Below are positions 58,416-64,000 of a DNA stretch of 64,000 nt, one piece after another. Origin of the DNA: JAOUEA01 sp963821935 (lineage in GTDB: Bacteria; Actinomycetota; UBA4738; HRBIN12); NCBI GenBank assembly GCA_963821935.1, contig CAWGFM010000004.1, forward strand, positions 434,001 to 498,000, written 5' to 3'. The first letter of the stretch is position 1, and each line of letters begins with the position of its first letter. A program made the translations under genes and the position numbers. The notes beneath the pieces are model-generated. The model saw only the letters and a list, made by a program, of their open reading frames with translations. It did no database searches and was not told the DNA's origin.

Positions 58416-61316
58416 CTAGGGCGAAGGCGTCGCGGTGGAGGTGGCTGACGGGCTGGGGGAGGCCGCCGCGCCGCTCGGATCGTCACCGGCGGCGAGAGCG
58501 TTGGCCTGTTCCACCAACGCCTGCGCCTCTTCCAACTCGGACTGATAGGTCGCGAGATCGCCGGCAGTCAGGGCGGCTTGTGCCGCTTCGAAGTGACCGA
58601 CCGCTTCCTCGAGCAGCTGCGCTACCGTCTGATCGGTCCCCGGCGGGCCGCCACCGTCCGGCCCGCCACCGTCGGGTTCGACGACCTGGCCTTCCACCGA
58701 TTGCTCGAGTGCTTCGAGCAGCGTGGTGCCCACGCCCACGGCGTCACCGTTGGCCACGACCACACGCTTGAGCTCCGGCACCGCGGTGGTCTGGTCGGCG
58801 CGCACGTAGACAGGCTGCACGTACAGGAATGAATCGTTGATCGGGATCACCAAGAAGTCTCCGAACAACACGCTCGAGCCACCTTGGCTGAGGAGTGTCC
58901 GTTCCTGTGAGAACTGTGGGTTCTGGTTGATGCGCGAGAACACCACCGACGGACCGTCGACGTTGGCACCGTCCGGCAGCTGGAGTGCCTGGATCTGGCC
59001 GTATTCCGGTCCCGGATCGGAGTTGGCGGTCATCCACGCCACCATGTTCTGACGACCTTCGGGGACGAACGGCAGCACCAACTGGAACTGCTCGGTCGTC
59101 TGGTCGGGGGTCCTCATGAGCACGTAGTACGGGCGAAGGCGCACGGTGCCCGTTGCGCCGGCGGTGAGATCTCCGGTCGTGGTGTCCGAGGCGGTGGGGT
59201 CGGCGGCGACCTCCCAACGGTCCTGCTTCTGATAGAAGACCTGCGGGTTCGTGACGTGATAGTTGGCGAACTGCGTCGCCTGGACCTGGAACAGGTTCTC
59301 GGGGTAGCGGAAATGGCCCTGCAGGTCGTCGGGCGCCTCTTCGATCGGGGTGAAGAGGTCGGGGAAGGACGCGTCCCATACCTGGATGAACGGGTCGTCC
59401 ATGTCCGCGTAGTAGGTCATGGTGCCGTTGTACGCGTCGACCTTCACCTTCACCGAGTTGCGCATGTAGTTCACCGATGACGACGCGAGCTGTCCACCGG
59501 TGGCATCGGCCAGGTTGAGCGACTGCGAGTACGGATACTGGTTGGACGAGGTGTAGGCGTCCCAGATCCACACCATGCGACCTTCCGAGATCGACAGGTA
59601 GGGGTCGGCATCGAACTCGAGGAAGGGCACGGGCTTGGGGACCCGCGACAGCAGATCTCGATAGATCATGATCCGGCTCGAGGACTCGATCTGTCCTGAG
59701 ATGAGCAGGTTCACATCGCGGTAGCGCCATGCGAACAGCGCGCGTTGCAACGCGTTGCCCATGGGGATACCGCCGGTTCCTTCGTATGCGTATCCCTCTG
59801 GGGCCCCTTCGTAGTCCAGCTCCTGCGTCTTGGTCCCCGTGACCACGAACGCCGAGTCGCTCGGGTCGCCTTCACCGAAGTAGATCCGTGAACCCTCCTC
59901 GGAGAGCTCAGGTCCGGGCTCGGCCTGTACCGGGATGTCCTGCAGGGTGAGGTCCGGCGCACCTTCCAGGGTGGCGGTGTTGACGAGCGAGGAGACCGCG
60001 CCGTACCCATGCGTGAACACCAGGTGCTCGTTCTGCCAGGTCTTCGCATCGCTCTGGATACCGTCCTGGCTCACCTCACGCCCGGACACCATCAGCACCG
60101 TGCGTTCGCCGTCCAGGGTGTACCGGTCCACATCGACGTCGCGGAACTCGTAGTACGACCTGATCCGCTGCAGCGACTGGAAGTTCTCGCCCAGCACCGA
60201 CGGTCGCCACAAGCGGATGTTGCCGATCGTGGTCTCGTTCTCGCGCAGATCCCTGGACGTCACCTGCGGCACGTACGGGCGCTCGGGCGGCACCTCGACG
60301 CTTTCATCGTTGATCGCGAATGCCTGCCTCGTGCCCGTGATGTTGTACTCGATGTACTGTTCCTCGCGCTGGAACTCCTGCGGCGCCACACGGAACCGCT
60401 GGACGAACGCGGGATAGGCGGTGCCGAGCAGCACCGAGACCACGGCCAGCAGCGCCAGAGCGATCACCGGCAAGCTCCACAGCCGGACCCGGATGTTCAC
60501 CAGGAACAGCACGGCGCAGATCAGCGCAGCGATCATCAGGAAGTTCAGCGCCGGCAACTGCGCGTTGACGTCGGTGTAGGAGGCTCCCTGTACCACCCCC
60601 CGGTCGGAGCTGAGCAGGTCGAACCGGCCAAGGTAGTACCCCCATGCCTTCGCCAGCATGATGAGGCCGAGCAGCACCGACAGGTGGGCGCGCGCGGCGG
60701 GCGTCACCCGGTCCGACCAGCTGGGCGCCTGCGGCCTGATCCCTCCCCACACGAAATGTGCGATGGCGGTCAGCAACGTGACGCCGACGAGCGAGGAGAA
60801 CAGCCATCCCTGCAGGAATCGGAACCACGGCAGCGAGAAGATGTAGAAGGCCGGATCGCGCCCGAACAACGGCTCGGGATTGCCGAACGTGACGCCGCTG
60901 GAGTTCCGCCACAGCAGGAACGTCTGCCATTGACGGGTGACGCCGATGCCCACCAGGATCGCCAGCACCGCGCTGGCCAACGGCAACAACCATCGCAGGT
61001 GCGGCTCGAATCCCTGACGGATGCGCTCGATCACCTCTTGGTCCGGGGTGAGGAATCGAGTGGTCGGCGCGATGCGCCGCACGATGAGCAGGTTCACGTA
61101 CAAGAGCGCGAAGAACAGCAACGCGAAGACCGCACCCAACAGCACCTTCGTCCGGATCTCGGCCCAGAACACCGATGTGAAGCCGACCTCGCGGAACCAC
61201 AACAGGTCCACGTAGAACTGCGACATCACCGTGAACAGAACGGCCAGGACGATGATCGCGCCGATGATGTAGGCGGGCCAACGCCGTTGGCGGGAAGGGA
61301 TCCTGACGGTGGACAT
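58416..61316 (-). CDS. UPF0182 large membrane protein
   Basis: 966-residue protein of UPF0182, a family found mainly in actinobacteria. Six or seven hydrophobic spans lie in the first 320 residues (starting at about 15-35). A long, mostly extracellular domain (about 330-880) follows, with the family motifs PAFVQRFRVAPQEFQREEQYI, LSSDRGVVQGASYTDV and FYQKQDRWEVA. The tail (about 890-966) is Gly/Pro then Ala/Ser/Thr rich, with a coiled segment. Function is unknown; membrane-assembly or lipid-related roles are only guesses. TAGGCT lies 14 bases before the ATG. Confidence 0.92.
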   Translation of the reverse strand: MSTVRIPSRQRRWPAYIIGAIIVLAVLFTVMSQFYVDLLWFREVGFTSVFWAEIRTKVLLGAVFALLFFALLYVNLLIVRRIAPTTRFLTPDQEVIERIRQGFEPHLRWLLPLASAVLAILVGIGVTRQWQTFLLWRNSSGVTFGNPEPLFGRDPAFYIFSLPWFRFLQGWLFSSLVGVTLLTAIAHFVWGGIRPQAPSWSDRVTPAARAHLSVLLGLIMLAKAWGYYLGRFDLLSSDRGVVQGASYTDVNAQLPALNFLMIAALICAVLFLVNIRVRLWSLPVIALALLAVVSVLLGTAYPAFVQRFRVAPQEFQREEQYIEYNITGTRQAFAINDESVEVPPERPYVPQVTSRDLRENETTIGNIRLWRPSVLGENFQSLQRIRSYYEFRDVDVDRYTLDGERTVLMVSGREVSQDGIQSDAKTWQNEHLVFTHGYGAVSSLVNTATLEGAPDLTLQDIPVQAEPGPELSEEGSRIYFGEGDPSDSAFVVTGTKTQELDYEGAPEGYAYEGTGGIPMGNALQRALFAWRYRDVNLLISGQIESSSRIMIYRDLLSRVPKPVPFLEFDADPYLSISEGRMVWIWDAYTSSNQYPYSQSLNLADATGGQLASSSVNYMRNSVKVKVDAYNGTMTYYADMDDPFIQVWDASFPDLFTPIEEAPDDLQGHFRYPENLFQVQATQFANYHVTNPQVFYQKQDRWEVAADPTASDTTTGDLTAGATGTVRLRPYYVLMRTPDQTTEQFQLVLPFVPEGRQNMVAWMTANSDPGPEYGQIQALQLPDGANVDGPSVVFSRINQNPQFSQERTLLSQGGSSVLFGDFLVIPINDSFLYVQPVYVRADQTTAVPELKRVVVANGDAVGVGTTLLEALEQSVEGQVVEPDGGGPDGGGPPGTDQTVAQLLEEAVGHFEAAQAALTAGDLATYQSELEEAQALVEQANALAAGDDPSGAAASPSPSATSTATPSP

Positions 61317-61366
61317 GGGTTGTGGACGGAGCCTAACGCATGGGGTTGCGTACGACGGATCGAGCC

Positions 61367-62358
61367 TCAGGCATCGGAGCCATCCTCGGAGTGCCGCGAG
61401 GGCGTCATCGAACGTCGCCACCGCGACCAGCTCCATGTCACCTGTCTCGACCCCGTCCAGCTCGGCCATGTTGTCGGGTGGGCACCAGGAACACGGTGGC
61501 CCCCGCGCGTTCGGCCGCCACCACCTTGTCGGTGATGCCGCCGATGGGCGACACCGTGCCGTCCGGAGCGATGACGCCGGTGCCGGCGATCGTCCGCCCC
61601 TCGGTGATGTCACCCGGCGTGAGGATGTCGTACAGACCCAACGCGAACATCAGACCGGCCGATGGCCCGCCCACACCGCCGCTCGAGATCTCCACCGGGA
61701 ACGGGAACGCCTGCACGATCGAGATGCCCAGCAGCGGCTCGCGGTTCGACGTTCGAAGCACGGTGCCCGGGTGACCTCCACGTCGTGGGTCTCGCCCGCT
61801 GCGCGAACCTCGAACGTGATCGCTTCGTCCACCGGCACCGCGTCGATCGCTCGATCCGCCTGCCGAGCTCGTCGAGACCTGCGAGCCCTCGACCGCCAGG
61901 ATCAGGTCGCCCGAGAACAACCGGTTGAAGGCTGGGCATTCCGGCGCGGTGCCTTGGATGAGCGCGCCGTCCCCGTGTTCCTTCGGGTAGCCGGCCAGCT
62001 CACCGAGGACGACCATCGTGGCGGCGATCTTGCTCTGGTCCATCTCGGAGCGCGACCGCTGTTGCTCGAACTCGGGATCGACATCGTCAGGGTAGATGAC
62101 GTCTTCACTCACGACCCGCACGGCGGGATCCAGCCAGGCGCGCAACGCTTGCAGGGCGGTCACCGGAGCGAAGCTGACCGTGGTCATGATCAGCTTGCCC
62201 GACGAGTCGTACCGAGGCTCATCGCCCACGTCGATCAGCGGCTGCACCTCGCGAGCAGGCCCGGGACCCTCTGCGTAGTAGGGCAATCGCACGTACGCGG
62301 CACCGAACGCGATCACGAACAGCGCGGCGAGCGCCAGGATGCGGACGGGGTTCTTCAT
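61367..62358 (-). pseudogene. PDZ/Lon-type membrane protease, several frameshifts
   Basis: Single-span membrane protease of the YlbL type. One frame gives the N-terminal anchor (about 1-22) and PDZ start (FSGDLILAVEGSQV). Two other frames carry DELGRRI and VPVDEAITFEVRAAGETHD. The first frame then resumes with the Lon-type catalytic domain (Ser in GGVGGPSAGLMFALG, Lys in GGITDKVVAAERAGA). A further shift near 61480 gives the C-terminal PDNMAELDGVETGDMELVAV. About four or five frame changes are needed for a full product. No stop separates the last frame from the UPF0182 frame; a TGA in the adjacent frame at 61367 is a likely real end. Confidence 0.75.
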
Positions 62359-62451
62359 CGGCCCTCGATACTACGTTCGGCCGAAGCCAAGCCGGTGACC
62401 TCGGGGTAGGCTCGACGGGCCAGGCCGGGAGGAACGAGTCCAGGAGGCACC

Positions 62452-62875
62452 GTGGGTTTCGTCATCGTGTTGGCGATCGCCGTCGCCGTCGGTCTCCTCG
62501 TCTACCGGATCACCGACCCCGGTGATGTGGCGATGGACACCGCGCCGCCCGAGCCGGACGGGCTGGGGGAACCGGGGGCATCCGCACCGCAAGGACGTCG
62601 GGCAGTGGACGGGCGGTGGGGCCGGAGACCGAGCCGCACTGGCCCCCATCGGGATCCCGGGAGACGGTCCGGACATGATCCACGTCGCGCCCGAGACCGA
62701 TATCCCGGTGGTGAGCGCTCGACGGTCATGGTCCTCACGCGTCAACGGTGGGCTGGGGTTGGTCGTGGCGATCGCCGTGGGGGCCGCCGCCATCGCCTTC
62801 ATGCTCTATGCCGTCGGCACGCTGATCGCTCGCCTGGTGTCGGCCGGCGTGGATGCCGGCGCCGTCACGTCGTGA
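62452..62875 (+). pseudogene. Small two-span membrane protein, frame-split
   Basis: The GTG at 62452, preceded by AGGAGG, opens VGFVIVLAIAVAVGLLVYR (first span), then PGDVAMDTAPPEPDG. The sense continues in the +1 frame as DMIHVAPETDIPVVSARRSW and a second span (LGLVVAIAVGAAAIAFMLYAVGTLIARL) to a stop at 62875. A one-base change near the run ggctggggg (about 62560-62570) would unite them. I do not recognise the family. A TAGGCT box lies about 40 bases upstream, so this transcript has a leader. Confidence 0.6.
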
Positions 62876-63737
62876 ACGGTATCTGGGGCGTGATGTCGCG
62901 CAGCTCACGGACCAACAGCGCCGACAGCTGATCGTCGTCGCGCAACCTGCCCTCGAGGTTGATCTCGCCCGCCCACGTCTCCAGGGCGGCGCGGGTGGCG
63001 TGGTCCCACGAGCCGGTCGGCGCCGCCGGTTCGAGTCGGCCGAGCGCCGCCAGGCGAGCCTGCAGGTCCGCGACCAACTCCGGTGTCACGGGCAACAGAG
63101 GGTCGTTGCGCACCAGCATCACGTCGTCCCACACGCCGAACAGGCGCGCCAGTTCCGTAGGCGCCTGGGGGTGGTCGTCGACCCGAAGGTCGATGTATCG
63201 GTCGGTGCGGCCCTCGTAGCCGCCGCCTTCCCGCACCACCAGCAGCGCCGCGGACTGACGGCCACGGCGGTCCCCCCCAGCGGCGTCGCCGGCCAGCAGC
63301 GCGGAGAGCAACCGGTCGCACAGGTCACCGTCCGCCTCGTCGAACGCGGACGCCATCATCTGCGGCACCTCGGGGCCGACGAGGATGTTCCCCTGGACCG
63401 CGTAGGTCGTGCCGGAGATCCCTCCCGCCCAGTCCATGCACTTGGAGCCCGTGAACGTGGCGACCCCTCCGCGGGCATCCACGGCGCCGATCTGACGGTC
63501 CTCGGATCCCTCATCGGCGGCGAGCAGCGCCTCGATCGTGTCCTGGGCCGATCGTCCGTCGGCCATCGCATCCACCCCGTCGGGACCGAACGCCGCGTTC
63601 GCCCACGCTTGGGTGGCCACCGCTCCATGGCCCGCGCGAGCCGCTGGCACCACGGCACCCACGCACGGGAACTTCGAGGCGACGGCCACGCCCAGGTCGC
63701 CGTTGGCCGGATCCAACGCCACGATCGAGAACGTCAT
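62865..63737 (-). CDS. DUF1028 (Ntn-hydrolase-like) protein
   Basis: 290-residue cytosolic protein. The N-terminal 210 residues fit DUF1028, a family with an Ntn-hydrolase fold: MTFSIVALDPANGDLGVAVASKF, AVVPAARAGHGAVATQAW, YAVQGNILVGP and DLRVDDH. A C-terminal module (about 225-290; ALGRLEPAAPTGSWDHATRAALETWAG) resembles a peptidoglycan-binding-like fold. The ATG overlaps the mreB stop by 4 bases. Function is unknown. Confidence 0.87.
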   Translation of the reverse strand: MTFSIVALDPANGDLGVAVASKFPCVGAVVPAARAGHGAVATQAWANAAFGPDGVDAMADGRSAQDTIEALLAADEGSEDRQIGAVDARGGVATFTGSKCMDWAGGISGTTYAVQGNILVGPEVPQMMASAFDEADGDLCDRLLSALLAGDAAGGDRRGRQSAALLVVREGGGYEGRTDRYIDLRVDDHPQAPTELARLFGVWDDVMLVRNDPLLPVTPELVADLQARLAALGRLEPAAPTGSWDHATRAALETWAGEINLEGRLRDDDQLSALLVRELRDITPQIPFTT

Positions 63738-64000
63738 CGCCGCCGCACCAACTGGAAGGCGGAGCGGTAGTCCTCCAGGTGCTCGAGCATGCGCCCGGCG
63801 CCGATCGCGACCGTTTCCAGTGGGCGTTCCACCACGTGGACCGGCACCTCGCACTCCTGGGCCAGCAGCATGTCGAGCCCGCGGAGCAGGCTACCGCCGC
63901 CGGTGAGGAACATGCCGGTCTCCAGGACGTCGTGCGTGAGCTCGGGTGGGGCTTCGGCGAGGGTCAGGCGCGCAGCCTCCACGATGTCGCGGATGGGCTC
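63734..64000 (-). CDS. mreB: MreB rod-shape protein, C-terminal part (5' end off window)
   Basis: The last 88 residues of an actin-like filament protein: EPIRDIVEAARLTL, LTGGGSLLRGLDMLLAQE and PVHVVERPLETVAIGAGRMLE are the MreB C-terminal nucleotide-binding and end segments. MreB organises lateral wall synthesis in rod-shaped cells. The gene enters from the right window edge and its stop overlaps the DUF1028 start. Confidence 0.92.
   Translation of the reverse strand, partial: EPIRDIVEAARLTLAEAPPELTHDVLETGMFLTGGGSLLRGLDMLLAQECEVPVHVVERPLETVAIGAGRMLEHLEDYRSAFQLVRRR

Overview
The window is a high-GC, gene-dense stretch of chromosome that looks like a member of the Actinomycetota. The pointers are a bacterial proteasome activator (Bpa) ending in GQYL, a SigR/RsrA thiol-stress pair, a Rho factor with a long charged insertion, a MarP-type membrane serine protease, a UPF0182 membrane protein, a PPOX-fold protein of the F420-linked type, and many genes that begin 6-9 bases after a TANNNT box with no ribosome binding site. 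I cannot name a genus. MreB at the right edge suggests a rod-shaped cell.

Positions 1-10359 (minus strand) form one tightly packed block read right to left: cyclic 2,3-diphosphoglycerate synthetase, 2-phosphoglycerate kinase, a transaldolase-like aldolase, rho, rpmE, a YqhQ-like DUF1385 protein, a DivIVA-like protein, prfA, prmC, a TsaC/Sua5 protein and a low-molecular-weight protein tyrosine phosphatase. Most neighbours overlap by 4 bases or are a few bases apart. The cyclic-diphosphoglycerate pair is the standout: this solute pathway is classically archaeal. Positions 10423-18347 hold a phosphoesterase, the MarP-like protease, thrB-thrC-hom, an acetyltransferase, argS and a lone receiver-domain protein.

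Positions 18397-31055 carry tRNA-Arg(CCG), pdxH, an M20 peptidase, bpa, a polyamine-type ABC importer (ATPase, binding protein, two permeases, with a strong hairpin between binding protein and permeases), divergent pyrD and pyrE, and small enzymes. Positions 31071-45808 carry an ABC exporter, two tandem secreted RTX-repeat proteins, a six-gene chain bracketed by the repair enzymes Nth and family-5 UDG, an AlkA-like glycosylase on the other strand, a decarboxylase/S51 peptidase/FMN-binding/nitrilase cassette, and the sigR-rsrA-deacetylase operon.

Positions 45940-64000 carry ftsH, a glycosyltransferase, a cNMP-binding protein, stress-type small proteins, a sugar-lactonase-like lipoprotein, a second ECF sigma factor with a membrane-anchored partner, initiator tRNA-Met, an ArsR/AHSA1 pair, a decayed glycosyltransferase fragment, a GH26-like Tat lipoprotein, msrB, an aldehyde dehydrogenase, a very large UPF0182 protein, a PDZ/Lon-type protease, a DUF1028 hydrolase and the end of mreB. 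Several genes in this last third (glycosyltransferase, aldehyde dehydrogenase, PDZ protease, small membrane protein) are split between reading frames, mostly at or near short G/C runs. That points to assembly errors or recent decay. I see no insertion sequence, prophage or CRISPR array, and no stretch over 300 bases without a gene.
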